64,000 nucleotides of DNA. It comes from an uncultured Lachnospiraceae bacterium. GTDB lineage: Bacteria; Bacillota; Clostridia; Lachnospirales; Lachnospiraceae. The stretch is from assembly GCA_900550285.1 (NCBI GenBank), contig URRW01000011.1, positions 1-64,000 of the forward strand, in the 5' to 3' direction. The notes beneath the pieces were generated by a model, which made no database searches, was not told where the DNA came from, and saw nothing but the letters and a program-made list of their open reading frames with translations. Position 1 is the first letter of the stretch, and every line of letters begins with the position of its first letter. The position numbers and the translations under genes were made by a program. Below, piece by piece: positions 7,366 to 16,609 of the stretch.

Positions 7366-8344
7366 GCTGTGCCGCGCCTATTTTGAGGCGGAGGGCATGC
7401 CGATGCTTAAACGGCTTGAAAAACAGTATCCGGAGCTGAGAGGGAAGCTGGCTGCCGGACTTGTGGGACAGGGCTCGGAATGTCTGGGATTTGACGACGC
7501 TGTATCGCAGGATCACGATTTCGGGGCGGCGTTTGCCCTCTGGCTGCCGCAGGAGCTGTACGAGCGCTACGGCAGTGTCTGTCAGGAGGCATACGACCGT
7601 CTGCCGTCCGTTTTTCGGGGGATGCCGAAGCGGCAGGAAAGCCCAAACGGCTCCGGCAGGGTCGGGGTGCTGTCGGTCACAGGATTTTTTTACGGGCTGA
7701 TCGGGAGAGAGGACGTCCCGAAAAGCAGCATGGAATGGATGTTTTTGCCGGAAAGCCGGCTGTCCATGGCGTCAAACGGGGAAGTGTTCTTGGATGAAGC
7801 CGGGGAGTTTTCGCGGATTTATGAAGGGCTGAAGGGCTTTTATCCGGAGGATGTGCGGTTAAAAAAGATCGCCGCCCGGGTAGCGAAAATGGCGCAGTCC
7901 GGCCAGTATAATTACGGCAGGCTGTCCGCCCGGAGCGAATGGACGGGCGCTTTTTTGGCGCTGCAGGAGTTTGTGACAAATACCTGCTCGCTGGTGCATC
8001 TTTTGAACCGGAAATACACACCCTTTTATAAATGGATGCACCGCAGCTTAAAGGATATGGAGGTGCTGCCGGAAATCTACGGGCTTCTGGATCAGCTTAC
8101 CGCGCCCTTTGACAGCCGCAGCGCGTGGACGGAGGCTGTGCCGGAGCAGTTTTTGTGCGGGCGGATCAACACGGCGGACAGCAGGGCGATTTTGATCGAA
8201 ACGATCTGCCAGCTGGCCGCAAGGGCGCTCAACGAGGCAGGGCTGTCCGATTCCTATGATTTTTATCTGGAAAGCCATGCGCTCTCCGTGATGGAAAAGA
8301 TCTCCGATCCGGCGATCGCAGCGCTTCAGCTCATGGAGGGATAA
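7352..8344 (+). CDS. DUF4037 protein, nucleotidyltransferase-like
   Basis: The 330-residue protein carries the DUF4037 signature GSECLGFDDAVSQDHDFG near residue 38, which resembles the G-S and acidic motifs of the nucleotidyltransferase superfamily, and a later helical half with QYNYGRLSAR and WMHRSL. The reaction and substrate are unknown. The ATG at 7352 lies inside the end of the TPR gene; the longer frame that begins at 7100 is only a shadow of it. Coupling to the TPR protein points to a complex. Confidence 0.8.
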   Translation: MKGIELCRAYFEAEGMPMLKRLEKQYPELRGKLAAGLVGQGSECLGFDDAVSQDHDFGAAFALWLPQELYERYGSVCQEAYDRLPSVFRGMPKRQESPNGSGRVGVLSVTGFFYGLIGREDVPKSSMEWMFLPESRLSMASNGEVFLDEAGEFSRIYEGLKGFYPEDVRLKKIAARVAKMAQSGQYNYGRLSARSEWTGAFLALQEFVTNTCSLVHLLNRKYTPFYKWMHRSLKDMEVLPEIYGLLDQLTAPFDSRSAWTEAVPEQFLCGRINTADSRAILIETICQLAARALNEAGLSDSYDFYLESHALSVMEKISDPAIAALQLMEG

Positions 8345-8349
8345 AAGAC

Positions 8350-8754
8350 TTGAAACATATGTTCGGACATGATACAATAACAGACAGCAGGAAAAAGGGG
8401 GATCTGCTCCTGATCGCTGCCGTCTGTCTGGCCGCTGTGCTGGCGGCTCTTTTCTTTTTCGGCAAAAACAGCGCCCCGGCAGCGTATGCAGTGATCGAGC
8501 TGGACGGCAGGGAACAGGAGCGCCTGCCCCTTTCCAAAGATCAGGAGATCTGCGTGGAAGGGCAAGGCGGCTATAACGTCGTATCCGTATCGGACGGGGA
8601 AGTGCGCGTTTTGGATGCGGACTGCCCGGATGGGCTGTGCGTGCGGCAGGGGAGGATCCGGTATGCCGGACAGAGTATCGTCTGCCTTCCGCACCGCCTG
8701 AGCGTCCGGTTGGAAGCAGAAGGAACAGGCGGCCTGGACGCAGTGGTACAATAA
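8350..8754 (+). CDS. NusG domain II-containing membrane protein
   Basis: A 134-residue protein with one N-terminal helix (LLLIAAVCLAAVLAALFFF) and an extracytoplasmic NusG domain II fold marked by DADCPDGLCVRQGRI and IVCLPHRLSV. Such proteins often sit beside Gx transporter, FMN-binding and polyprenyl synthase genes; the role is unknown. A GGAGGG at 8335-8340 is 9 bases from the TTG at 8350 but 18 from the ATG at 8359, so the TTG start is favoured. The two cysteines CPDGLC could form a disulfide. Confidence 0.85.
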   Translation: MKHMFGHDTITDSRKKGDLLLIAAVCLAAVLAALFFFGKNSAPAAYAVIELDGREQERLPLSKDQEICVEGQGGYNVVSVSDGEVRVLDADCPDGLCVRQGRIRYAGQSIVCLPHRLSVRLEAEGTGGLDAVVQ

Positions 8755-8788
8755 CGGGGAGCAGAAACGCTCCAAAACGAGGGATTTT

Positions 8789-9286
8789 ATGCGGGATCGA
8801 ACGAAAAAGACGGCATTTTTAGGCGTTCTGACTGCGGCAGCGCTTTTGCTGTCCTATGTGGAATCGCTGTTTGTGCTTGCCCCGGGCATTCCGGGGATCA
8901 AGCTTGGGCTTGCCAATTTAGCGGTGGTGCTCTGTCTGTACCGCTATGGCTGGAGGGAGGCGGCGGCGCTCAATCTGGTGCGGATCCTGCTTTCGTCGCT
9001 GCTGTTTGGCAGCTTTTTTACGATGGCATACAGTCTGGCGGGAGCGGCGCTTTCCTTTGGCGCGATGCTGGCAGGGAAGCGGTCGGGGCGTTTTTCAGTG
9101 CTGGGCGTCAGCGTGCTGGGCGGCGTATTCCACAATCTGGGACAGCTTCTGGTGGCGATGGCGCTGCTTGGGACGGCGTGGGCAGGCTGGTATGTGCCGT
9201 GGCTTTTAGCTGCGGGCTGCGTGACGGGCATTTTTATCGGCGCGTGCGCAAAGGCGGTAAACCGTTACCTGCCCATCCTGCGGTAG
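8789..9286 (+). CDS. Gx transporter family protein (COG4769)
   Basis: A 165-residue integral membrane protein with about five helices and the start LGVLTAAALLLSYVES, then PGIPGIKLGLANLAVV. This family was earlier named heptaprenyl diphosphate synthase component I, which is misleading; it looks like an ECF-type substrate-binding or small transporter subunit. It commonly follows a NusG-II gene, as here. GAGGGA precedes the ATG. The substrate is unknown. Confidence 0.85.
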   Translation: MRDRTKKTAFLGVLTAAALLLSYVESLFVLAPGIPGIKLGLANLAVVLCLYRYGWREAAALNLVRILLSSLLFGSFFTMAYSLAGAALSFGAMLAGKRSGRFSVLGVSVLGGVFHNLGQLLVAMALLGTAWAGWYVPWLLAAGCVTGIFIGACAKAVNRYLPILR

Positions 9287-9341
9287 AACAGGGCGCAAAA
9301 AGGACAGGGACAGCGTTTCCCAAAAAAGAAAGGGAGAAGTT

Positions 9342-9953
9342 ATGATCGCATATTTAAACGGCAGGGTTGCCGATATTTCAGAAGAGAATCTTGTGATCGA
9401 GGTCGCGCATATCGGCTATAACGTGCGCGTCCCGGCAAGTGTGACCGCGCTTTTGCCGCCGGTAGGGGAAGAGGTCAGGATCTATACCTATATGAGCGTG
9501 CGGGAGGACGCGGTGGCGCTGTACGGCTTTTTGACAAAGGATGATCTGGAAATGTATAAACAGCTTATCACGGTCAGCGGCGTCGGGCCAAAGGCGGGTC
9601 TGGCGATTTTGTCGGCGCTGAGTGCGGACGAGCTGAGGATGGCGGTCATTTCACAGGATGCGAAGGCGATTGCAAAGGCGCAGGGCATCGGCGCAAAGAC
9701 AGCCCAGCGGATCATTCTGGAATTAAAGGATAAGATCTCTTTGGAAGATACGGTTTTTATGAAGGATTCCGTATCGGATGCCGCTGTCATACCTGCGTCG
9801 GGAGACATCGGCAGGGCGAAGGCGGAAGCGGTGGAAGCGCTGACCGCCCTGGGCTATTCTTCCTCTGACGCCCTGCGCGCGGTCAAGGCGGTGGAGCAGG
9901 ACGATATGGATGTGGAAGCGCTTTTGAAGGCTGCGCTTAAGAAGATGTTCTGA
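9342..9953 (+). CDS. ruvA: Holliday junction branch migration protein RuvA
   Basis: RuvA binds four-way junctions and loads the RuvB motor during recombination repair. The 203-residue length is normal. Visible are the N-terminal OB fold (MIAYLNGRVADISEENLVIE), the helix-hairpin-helix region with GVGPKAGLAILSALS and QGIGAKTAQRIILELK, and the C-terminal UBA-like domain (AEAVEALTALGYSSSDALRA) that contacts RuvB. GGGAG precedes the ATG. ruvB follows after 49 bases. Confidence 0.97.
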   Translation: MIAYLNGRVADISEENLVIEVAHIGYNVRVPASVTALLPPVGEEVRIYTYMSVREDAVALYGFLTKDDLEMYKQLITVSGVGPKAGLAILSALSADELRMAVISQDAKAIAKAQGIGAKTAQRIILELKDKISLEDTVFMKDSVSDAAVIPASGDIGRAKAEAVEALTALGYSSSDALRAVKAVEQDDMDVEALLKAALKKMF

Positions 9954-10002
9954 AATTGAAATATAAAAGAAGACGCCGCGTCTGCGGCATGGTGAGGAAA
10001 AG

Positions 10003-10992
10003 ATGGCCAGAGTGATTGAAACCAATCTAACAGAAGAAGATAAAAGGATAGAAGGAAGCCTGCGCCCGCAGTATCTGAAAGATTATATCGGTCAGGAGAA
10101 GGCCAAATCGACGCTGAAAATTTATATCGAAGCGGCAAAGCAGAGGCAGGATGCGCTGGACCATGTACTTTTTTACGGGCCTCCGGGACTGGGAAAGACG
10201 ACGCTTGCGGGGATCATCGCCAATGAGATGGGCGTCAACATGAAGGTGACGAGCGGGCCGGCGATCGAGAAGCCGGGCGAGATGGCGGCGATTTTAAACA
10301 ATCTGCAGGAGGGCGATCTTTTGTTCGTGGATGAGATCCACCGCTTAAACCGGCAGGTGGAGGAGGTGCTGTATCCGGCGATGGAGGACTATGCCATCGA
10401 CATCATGATCGGGAAGGGCAGCTCCGCCCGGTCGATCCGTCTGGATCTGCCGCATTTTACGCTGGTCGGGGCGACGACGAGGGCGGGGCTTTTGACTGCG
10501 CCGCTTCGGGACCGCTTCGGCATGATCCATCATCTGGAATTTTATACGGTGGACGAGCTAAAGCTGATCGTGCAGCATTCCGCGAAGATCCTGAACGTAA
10601 AGATCGACGAGGAGGGCGCGCGGGAGCTCGCCAGAAGAAGCAGGGGCACGCCCCGTCTGGCGAACCGCATTTTAAAGCGGGTGCGGGATTTTGCGCAGGT
10701 CAAATATGACGGCGTGATCACCCGGCAGGTGGCGCGGACGGCGCTGGATCTGATGGATGTGGATACGCTCGGCTTAGACCGGGTGGACCGGAACCTTTTA
10801 ATGACGATGATCGAGAAGTTCAAGGGCGGCCCTGTGGGGCTGGATACGCTGGCGGCGGCGATCGGGGAGGACGCGGGGACGATCGAAGACGTCTACGAGC
10901 CGTATCTTCTCATGAACGGGCTGATCGACAGGACGCCCAGGGGAAGGGTCGCGACAGAGACGGCGTACCGGCATCTGGGACTTGAAATCTGA
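10003..10992 (+). CDS. ruvB: Holliday junction DNA helicase RuvB
   Basis: RuvB is the hexameric AAA+ motor of branch migration. The 329-residue sequence shows Walker A GPPGLGKTTLAGIIANEMG, Walker B LFVDEIHRLNR, sensor 1 LVGATTRAG, the arginine finger in PLRDRFG, and a C-terminal winged helix (GLIDRTPRGRVAT). It begins EEDKRIEGSLRPQYLKDYIG, as in other Firmicutes. It is coupled with ruvA; ruvC is absent, in line with Firmicutes that resolve junctions with RecU (also in this window, 35.2 kb). Confidence 0.98.
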   Translation: MARVIETNLTEEDKRIEGSLRPQYLKDYIGQEKAKSTLKIYIEAAKQRQDALDHVLFYGPPGLGKTTLAGIIANEMGVNMKVTSGPAIEKPGEMAAILNNLQEGDLLFVDEIHRLNRQVEEVLYPAMEDYAIDIMIGKGSSARSIRLDLPHFTLVGATTRAGLLTAPLRDRFGMIHHLEFYTVDELKLIVQHSAKILNVKIDEEGARELARRSRGTPRLANRILKRVRDFAQVKYDGVITRQVARTALDLMDVDTLGLDRVDRNLLMTMIEKFKGGPVGLDTLAAAIGEDAGTIEDVYEPYLLMNGLIDRTPRGRVATETAYRHLGLEI

Positions 10993-11010
10993 CCGCTTTG
11001 CCATTATAAT
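10982..11010 (+). promoter_or_regulatory. sigma-A promoter of zapA
   Basis: TTGAAA (10982-10987) overlaps the end of ruvB, and a perfect TATAAT (11005-11010) follows after 17 bases. The zapA start codon is about 50 bases downstream. Confidence 0.8.
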
Positions 11011-11058
11011 AAAGGGATAAAGGCGCAGGATTTGTGCGCAGCGAAAGGATGAGTGATC

Positions 11059-11472
11059 ATGGCGGTCAAGACGGACACGGAAGTGATTATCGGCGGCAAG
11101 GTGCTGACATTGAGCGGCTACGAGAGCGAGGAATATCTGCAGAAGGTCGCTTCTTATATCAACAATAAACTGGCAGAATACGGCAGGGTGGAGAGCTTTC
11201 GGCGTCAGCCCGTGGACACGCAGCACGTCCTTCTGGAGTTAAACATCGCGGACGATTATTTCAAGGCAAAAAAGCAGATCGACCGGATGGACGAGGAAGC
11301 GGCGTCACGGGAGAAGGAGCTGTACGATCTAAAGCATGAGCTGATCGCGGCTCAGATCAAGCTGGAGAATACGGAGAAGAGCTTAAAGAGCGCGCAGCAG
11401 GAGCTTCAGGAGAGCTCCCGCCAGATCGTGCGTCTGGAAACGGAGATCCAGGGGCTTAAGGAGCACCCGTAA
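11059..11472 (+). CDS. zapA: Cell division protein ZapA
   Basis: ZapA bundles FtsZ filaments at the division site. The 137-residue protein has the family N-terminal part (TEVIIGGKVLTLSGYESEEY, then LQKVASYINNKL) followed by a long coiled coil from about residue 70 (many E, K, Q heptads), longer than the coil of short ZapAs. AAGGAT precedes the ATG at 11059; a GTG at 11053 is possible but less well placed. A terminator follows. Confidence 0.88.
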   Translation: MAVKTDTEVIIGGKVLTLSGYESEEYLQKVASYINNKLAEYGRVESFRRQPVDTQHVLLELNIADDYFKAKKQIDRMDEEAASREKELYDLKHELIAAQIKLENTEKSLKSAQQELQESSRQIVRLETEIQGLKEHP

Positions 11473-11509
11473 GAAGGATGCCAGCTTATTATGAGGAAAT
11501 AAACGGGGA

Positions 11510-11536
11510 GGGCTGTCAGGGATGACAGCCCGTTTT
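11510..11536 (+). terminator. Terminator after zapA
   Basis: GGGCTGTCA (11510-11518), GGGA loop, TGACAGCCC (11523-11531), then GTTTTC. The T-run is short but the stem is perfect. Confidence 0.75.
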
Positions 11537-11584
11537 CAATCAGAAAGAAGGCATGAAAACAAGCCGGACGGAATGGAGAGCAGG

Positions 11585-13840
11585 ATGGAATACAGAGGAG
11601 AGCTTTTGGCGCCCGCGGGGAATATGGAATGCTTAAAGGCTGCAATAGCGGCAGGGGCGGACGCCGTTTATTTGGGCGGCGGGCAGTTCGGGGCGCGGGC
11701 ATATGCCGGGAATTTTTCGGACGAAGAGCTGATCGGGGCGCTGCAGCTTGCCCACGCATGGGATAAAAAGATATATCTGACGGTCAATACCCTGACAAAG
11801 CAGGAGGAGCTGGGAAGGCTTACAGACTGGATGCAGCCTTTTTATGAGGCGGGCCTGGACGGCGTGATCGTGCAGGATATGGGCGTTTTGGACACGGTGC
11901 GCAGGGCGTTTCCGGGAATGGAGCTGCACGCCAGCACGCAGATGACGGTGACGGAAAGCCGCAGCGCCCTGTTTTTAAAATCGCTGGGCGTCTGCCGGGT
12001 CGTGCCCGCGCGGGAGCTTAGTTTAGAAGAGATCCGTATTTTGAAGGAACAGACCGGGATGGCGCTGGAAGTATTTATCCATGGCGCGCTGTGTTACTGC
12101 TATTCGGGGCAGTGTCTGTTTTCCAGCTATCTGGGCGGCAGAAGCGGCAACCGCGGGCGCTGCGCCCAGCCCTGCCGGCAGCCCTACACGATACTGGAGG
12201 AAAAGGGGGGCGCTTATCAGGACGCGTCAAAGCGCATGAAGCAGCCGGCGTATCCGCTGAGCTTAAAGGATCTGTGCGTGCTGCCGTTTTTACAGGAGCT
12301 GATGGATGCGCGGATCGATTCGTTTAAGATCGAGGGCAGGATGAAGCGCCCGGAATACGTGGCGGGCGTAACGGCGGTATACCGCAAATATATGGATCTG
12401 TACAGAAGCGGCGTAAGAAATTGGGAGATCGATCCGGCGGATATGGAGCTTTTGTCGAAGCTGTATGTGCGCTCGGAGACGGGAGGCGGCTATTATAAGC
12501 AGCACAACGGACGGGAAATGGTAACCTTTGAAAAGCCCGGTTATTCGGGCTGCCCGGAAGAGCTTTTGGAGCGGATCCGCCGGGAATATCTGGAAAAGGA
12601 GCTGACCCTGCCGGTCAGCATGAGCGCTTTTCTGGAAGAGGGAAAAACGGCGCGCCTTCAGGTGTCCTCGGGGTCTGTGTCGGCGGAGGCGCTGGGGGCA
12701 GAGGCGCTGCCGGCTCAGAAGCGCCCGCTTGCCAAAAGTGACGTGGAGAAGCAGTTAAAAAAGACCGGCGGCTCTGCCTTTTATGCAAAAGAGCTTCAGA
12801 TTGAGATGGGAGAAAACCTGTTTCTTCCGGTATCTGCGTTAAACGAGCTGCGCCGGGACGCACTGGACAGGCTTTGGGAGAAGCTTTGCCAAAAGGGAAA
12901 GCGGACGCTGTCGGAAAGGACGGGACAAAACGCCTGTCCGGACAGCGGCTGTAAAAGCGATGCGTCTTCCGGGCAAAGGAAAGAGCCCCTTCTTTATGCG
13001 TCCGCGCTTTTGGCAGAGCAGGCGCTTGCGCTTCTGGACGAAGCGGGCGTGCGCCGTCTGTATGTGAATGCCGATCTGCTGTTTGCAAAGGAAGAAGAGC
13101 GGCTGATGGAAAAGGCGGCAAAAAGGCAGGAGGCAGATGAAGGCTTTGAGCTGTTTTTGCAGCTTCCGGCGCTGCTTCGTTCCTACAGCGAGCCGTATCT
13201 GGCGGCGCTTGCCCAAAAAGTCCGCCGTTACGACGGGATCATACGGGGATTTCTGGCGGGCAGCGTGACGGGGATGTGTTGGGCAAGGGAGGAATTTCCG
13301 GAGAAAAAGCTGTCGCTGCAGCACAATGTTTATGTATTCAACCGGGAGACGCTGTCCTGTTGGGAAGACTGCTTTTCCATAGATACCTATACGGCGCCGC
13401 TGGAATTAAACAGGCAGGAGCTTCTGACGCTGCCTGCGCAGAAGCAGGAAATGGTCGTTTACGGCAGGACGCCGATGATGATCAGCGCCGGATGCGTCAA
13501 AAGGAGCGCCGGGAGCTGCCGCGTGGATCATACGCAGAAGCAGCTTGCGGAAGGCATTCCCTCCGCCGGCTTTGCAGAGCGTTTGAAAGACCGCTACAAC
13601 GCGGAATTTCCGGTATGGGTCAACTGCCGCCACTGCATGAACACAATTTATAATTCGGTGCCGCTGTCGCTGCATCAGTACATGGAACAGATACGGGGAA
13701 GGGGGCTTCGGGCGGTCAGGCTTGATTTTACCGATGAAAGCGGCAAAAAGGCGGCGTATCTGGCACGCTTTTTTGCCGGGGAAGACGGAAACGCGCCGGA
13801 TTGCTATACGACGGGGCATTATAAAAAAGGAGTGCAGTAA
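11585..13840 (+). CDS. U32 family peptidase with DUF3656-type C-terminal part (RlhA-like)
   Basis: A 751-residue member of the U32 family, which in well-studied cases are prephenate-dependent RNA hydroxylases (TrhP on tRNA, RlhA on 23S rRNA) rather than proteases. Visible are LLAPAGNMECLKAAIAAGAD, YLGGGQFGARAY, HASTQMTVT, the cysteine-rich signature CYCYSGQCLFSSYLGGRSGN followed by RGRCAQPCR, and FKIEGRMKRPEYVA. The large size and the second half agree with the RlhA-type architecture. Start: GGAG 7 bases before the ATG at 11585; the frame extends to 11522 inside the preceding terminator, which argues against that start. Two bases separate it from the FtsW/RodA gene. Confidence 0.88.
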   Translation: MEYRGELLAPAGNMECLKAAIAAGADAVYLGGGQFGARAYAGNFSDEELIGALQLAHAWDKKIYLTVNTLTKQEELGRLTDWMQPFYEAGLDGVIVQDMGVLDTVRRAFPGMELHASTQMTVTESRSALFLKSLGVCRVVPARELSLEEIRILKEQTGMALEVFIHGALCYCYSGQCLFSSYLGGRSGNRGRCAQPCRQPYTILEEKGGAYQDASKRMKQPAYPLSLKDLCVLPFLQELMDARIDSFKIEGRMKRPEYVAGVTAVYRKYMDLYRSGVRNWEIDPADMELLSKLYVRSETGGGYYKQHNGREMVTFEKPGYSGCPEELLERIRREYLEKELTLPVSMSAFLEEGKTARLQVSSGSVSAEALGAEALPAQKRPLAKSDVEKQLKKTGGSAFYAKELQIEMGENLFLPVSALNELRRDALDRLWEKLCQKGKRTLSERTGQNACPDSGCKSDASSGQRKEPLLYASALLAEQALALLDEAGVRRLYVNADLLFAKEEERLMEKAAKRQEADEGFELFLQLPALLRSYSEPYLAALAQKVRRYDGIIRGFLAGSVTGMCWAREEFPEKKLSLQHNVYVFNRETLSCWEDCFSIDTYTAPLELNRQELLTLPAQKQEMVVYGRTPMMISAGCVKRSAGSCRVDHTQKQLAEGIPSAGFAERLKDRYNAEFPVWVNCRHCMNTIYNSVPLSLHQYMEQIRGRGLRAVRLDFTDESGKKAAYLARFFAGEDGNAPDCYTTGHYKKGVQ

Positions 13841-13842
13841 AT

Positions 13843-15204
13843 TTGGCATATTTTATCGTTATTTATTCCAAATATGCGATCGTGCTGTTCCAGTTTCTGT
13901 TTCTGATCTGCAGCGTTTACGGGCTTGGGAAAAAAGAAGCAGGGCAGGCGAAAAAAGCGGCGGTGTGGCAGAGCGTATTTTTGTTTCTGATGCAGTTTTG
14001 CGCGTATCTGACGATCGTGATCCGCACGCAGCGCATGGAATACCTGATCTTTTATCTGTTTTTGCAGATTTTGACGCTGGCGCTGCCGCTTCTGGCATAT
14101 TTTCTGTATCCGGGCATCAACCGGCTTGTCCTGAATGAGATGAGCATGCTTTTAAGCGCGGGCATGATCGTTCTGGTGCGGCTGGACTTAAAAAAAGCGG
14201 CAAAGCAGCTTGCCATCGCCATGGTTTCCTACGGACTTTTACTGGCAGTGCCGTGGCTGTTTAAGAGGCTGCGTACATTTTTGCGGGATCTGGGCTGGGT
14301 CTACTGTATCGCAGGGACGTTGGCGCTTGCCGTTGTGCTGATCCTCGGGCAGGTAACGCACGGCTCGAAGCTGTCATGGTCGATCGCAGGGATCACCTTC
14401 CAGCCCTCGGAGTTTGTAAAGATCCTGTATGTGTTTTTTATCGCCTCTCTCCTTGCAGACGGAGCGGAATTAAAAAAGGTGCTCCTTGCGGGCGTCGGGG
14501 CGGGCATTCAGGTGATCGTTCTGGTCTTGTCAAAGGATCTGGGCAGCGCGCTGATCCTGTTTGCGGTCTATGTGCTGATGATTACGGTTGCCGCCCACCA
14601 GCCGCTGTATCTGGCGGGCGGGCTGTTTGCGGGGGCGGGGGCATCCTTGATAGCATGGAAGCTTTTTTCCCATGTACAGGTTCGGGTGCAGGCATGGAAA
14701 GACCCGTGGAGCGTGATTGACAGTCAGGGCTATCAGATCACCCAGTCGCTGTTTGCCATCGGGCGGGGCGGGCTGTTTGGCCAGGGCATCGGAAAGGGCA
14801 CGCCGCAGGACATCCCCTATGTGGAAACGGACTTTATTTTTGCGGCGCTCACAGAGGAAATGGGGCTTTTATTCGGCATCGGGATCCTTCTTACGGCAGT
14901 GCTTCTGTTTCTGTCGGTCATGCGCCTTGCGGCAGGGCTTGCAGACGGCTTTTACCGGAATCTTGCGGTGGGCTTTGGGATGCTGTATATATTCCAGACG
15001 TTTCTGACGGTGGGCGGCGGCACGAAATTTATCCCGCTGACCGGGGTAACGCTGCCTTTTATCAGCTACGGCGGCAGCAGCGTAATGTCTATGATCCTGA
15101 TATTTGCAGTGCTGGAGGGCGTCTGGCAGATGCGCTATGAAGAGGAGCAGAGGATTGAAAAGCAGAAAAGAAAACGAGAAAAGCAGCTCAAAAAAGAAGA
15201 GTAG
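13843..15204 (+). CDS. FtsW/RodA/SpoVE family peptidoglycan glycosyltransferase
   Basis: SEDS-family enzymes polymerise lipid II and work with a class B PBP. The 453-residue protein has about 90 extra N-terminal residues with three membrane helices before the SEDS core. Core motifs: SWSIAGITFQPSEFVKILYV, SKDLGSALILF, then VDSQGYQ-type IDSQGYQITQSLFAIGRGG, and TGVTLPFISYGGSS. The start is a TTG with an AAGGAGT about 9 bases upstream. The next gene, a class B PBP, overlaps its end, so this is the matched pair. Whether it serves elongation, division or sporulation is not clear. Confidence 0.92.
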   Translation: MAYFIVIYSKYAIVLFQFLFLICSVYGLGKKEAGQAKKAAVWQSVFLFLMQFCAYLTIVIRTQRMEYLIFYLFLQILTLALPLLAYFLYPGINRLVLNEMSMLLSAGMIVLVRLDLKKAAKQLAIAMVSYGLLLAVPWLFKRLRTFLRDLGWVYCIAGTLALAVVLILGQVTHGSKLSWSIAGITFQPSEFVKILYVFFIASLLADGAELKKVLLAGVGAGIQVIVLVLSKDLGSALILFAVYVLMITVAAHQPLYLAGGLFAGAGASLIAWKLFSHVQVRVQAWKDPWSVIDSQGYQITQSLFAIGRGGLFGQGIGKGTPQDIPYVETDFIFAALTEEMGLLFGIGILLTAVLLFLSVMRLAAGLADGFYRNLAVGFGMLYIFQTFLTVGGGTKFIPLTGVTLPFISYGGSSVMSMILIFAVLEGVWQMRYEEEQRIEKQKRKREKQLKKEE

Positions 15205-16609
15205 ATTCCGGCTGAACCGGGAGCTGTATGCCTGCGCGGCGCTGATGGTCTGCCTTTTTGCAGGGATGACGGCATATCTGGCGGACTATGTTTTGTCCAA
15301 TCAGGAAGCGCTTTTTAACAACAGCTACAATTCCCGGCAGAAGGTGCTTGCGCAGCAAAATACAAGGGGCACGATCTATGCGGCGTCCGGCGAGGTGCTG
15401 GCAGAGACAAGGACGGACGAAGCAGGGAACGAGTTTCGGGATTACCCGTACGGAAGGATGTTCGCCCATGTGGTCGGCTATACGGGCAAGGGAAGGACGG
15501 GCATCGAGGAGCTGGAAAATTACCGTCTGATCAATTCCGACATTTCGGAAAAGGAAAAGCTGGACAACGAGCTTGCCGGGAAGAAAAATCCGGGCAACGA
15601 CGTATTTACGACGCTGGACGTTTCTTTGCAGGAGGCGGCGGACGAGGCGCTTGGGCTGTACCGGGGGGCGGTAGTCGTAACGGAAGTAAAGACCGGACGC
15701 GTGCTGGCAATGGTCAGCAAGCCGGATTACGATCCGAACACGATCGCAGAACAGTGGACGGCGTTAAATGAGGATCAGGAAAAGGCGGCGCTGTTAAACC
15801 GGGCGACGCAGGGGCTTTATCCGCCGGGCTCGACCTTTAAGATCGTGACGGCGCTGGCTTATATCCGCCAGTTCCCGGACACATGGGAAAATTATTCCTT
15901 CAACTGTACGGGGGCGTACAGCCATGGGCAGAACCGGATCAGTTGCTATCACGGGAGCGTGCACGGACAGGTGGATCTGACAACTTCCTTTGCAAAATCC
16001 TGCAACGCATCCTTTGCCAATATCGGGATGAGCCTGAACCGGGGAGCGTTCGGGGAAACGATCGACAGTCTTTTGTTTAATCAGGAGCTTCCGATCCCGC
16101 TGCCGTATAAGCAGACGAGCGTGGAGCTGGACGGGAACAGCACGGACGACGAGGTAATCCAGACGTCCATCGGTCAGGGAAAGACCCAGATCACGCCGAT
16201 GCAGCTTAACATGATCACGGCGGCGATCGCAAACGGCGGCGAGCTGATGCAGCCGATCTTTGTGGACGCGGTCAAAAATGCGGACGGCAGGGTGCTGGAA
16301 AAAAACAGCCCTTCGGTATATAAGCGCCTGATGTCGCAGCAGGAGGCGGAGGCGATGGGCGCCCTGATGGCGGACGTGGTGCAGGAAGGCACCGGACGCA
16401 AGCTAAAGGACAGGGGCTATACGGCGGCGGGAAAAACCGGAAGCGCTGAGTTTTCGGAGAACAAAGAAGAATCCCACGCATGGTTTACCGGCTTTGCGCC
16501 TGTGGAAGACCCGGAGATCGCGGTAACGGTGATCGTGGAGCGGGCAGGCTCCGGCAGTGATTATGCGGTTCCGCTGGCGCGCAGGGTGTTCGACGCATGG
16601 TTTTCCTGA
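15155..16609 (+). CDS. Class B penicillin-binding protein (PbpA/PBP2-type transpeptidase)
   Basis: A D,D-transpeptidase that cross-links peptidoglycan. One signal-anchor helix (LYACAALMVCLFAGMTAYLA) is followed by a small dimerisation region (NTRGTIYAASGEVLAET) and the transpeptidase domain with SxxK in PPGSTFKIVTAL, SxN in AKSCNASFAN, and KTGSAEF. A TTG at 15155 has GAGGAG 7 bases upstream; an ATG at 15137 is the alternative. Either way it overlaps the SEDS gene by 50 or more bases, an unusually long overlap. Length of about 484 residues fits the M. tuberculosis PbpA-like group. Confidence 0.9.
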   Translation: MKSRKENEKSSSKKKSRFRLNRELYACAALMVCLFAGMTAYLADYVLSNQEALFNNSYNSRQKVLAQQNTRGTIYAASGEVLAETRTDEAGNEFRDYPYGRMFAHVVGYTGKGRTGIEELENYRLINSDISEKEKLDNELAGKKNPGNDVFTTLDVSLQEAADEALGLYRGAVVVTEVKTGRVLAMVSKPDYDPNTIAEQWTALNEDQEKAALLNRATQGLYPPGSTFKIVTALAYIRQFPDTWENYSFNCTGAYSHGQNRISCYHGSVHGQVDLTTSFAKSCNASFANIGMSLNRGAFGETIDSLLFNQELPIPLPYKQTSVELDGNSTDDEVIQTSIGQGKTQITPMQLNMITAAIANGGELMQPIFVDAVKNADGRVLEKNSPSVYKRLMSQQEAEAMGALMADVVQEGTGRKLKDRGYTAAGKTGSAEFSENKEESHAWFTGFAPVEDPEIAVTVIVERAGSGSDYAVPLARRVFDAWFS

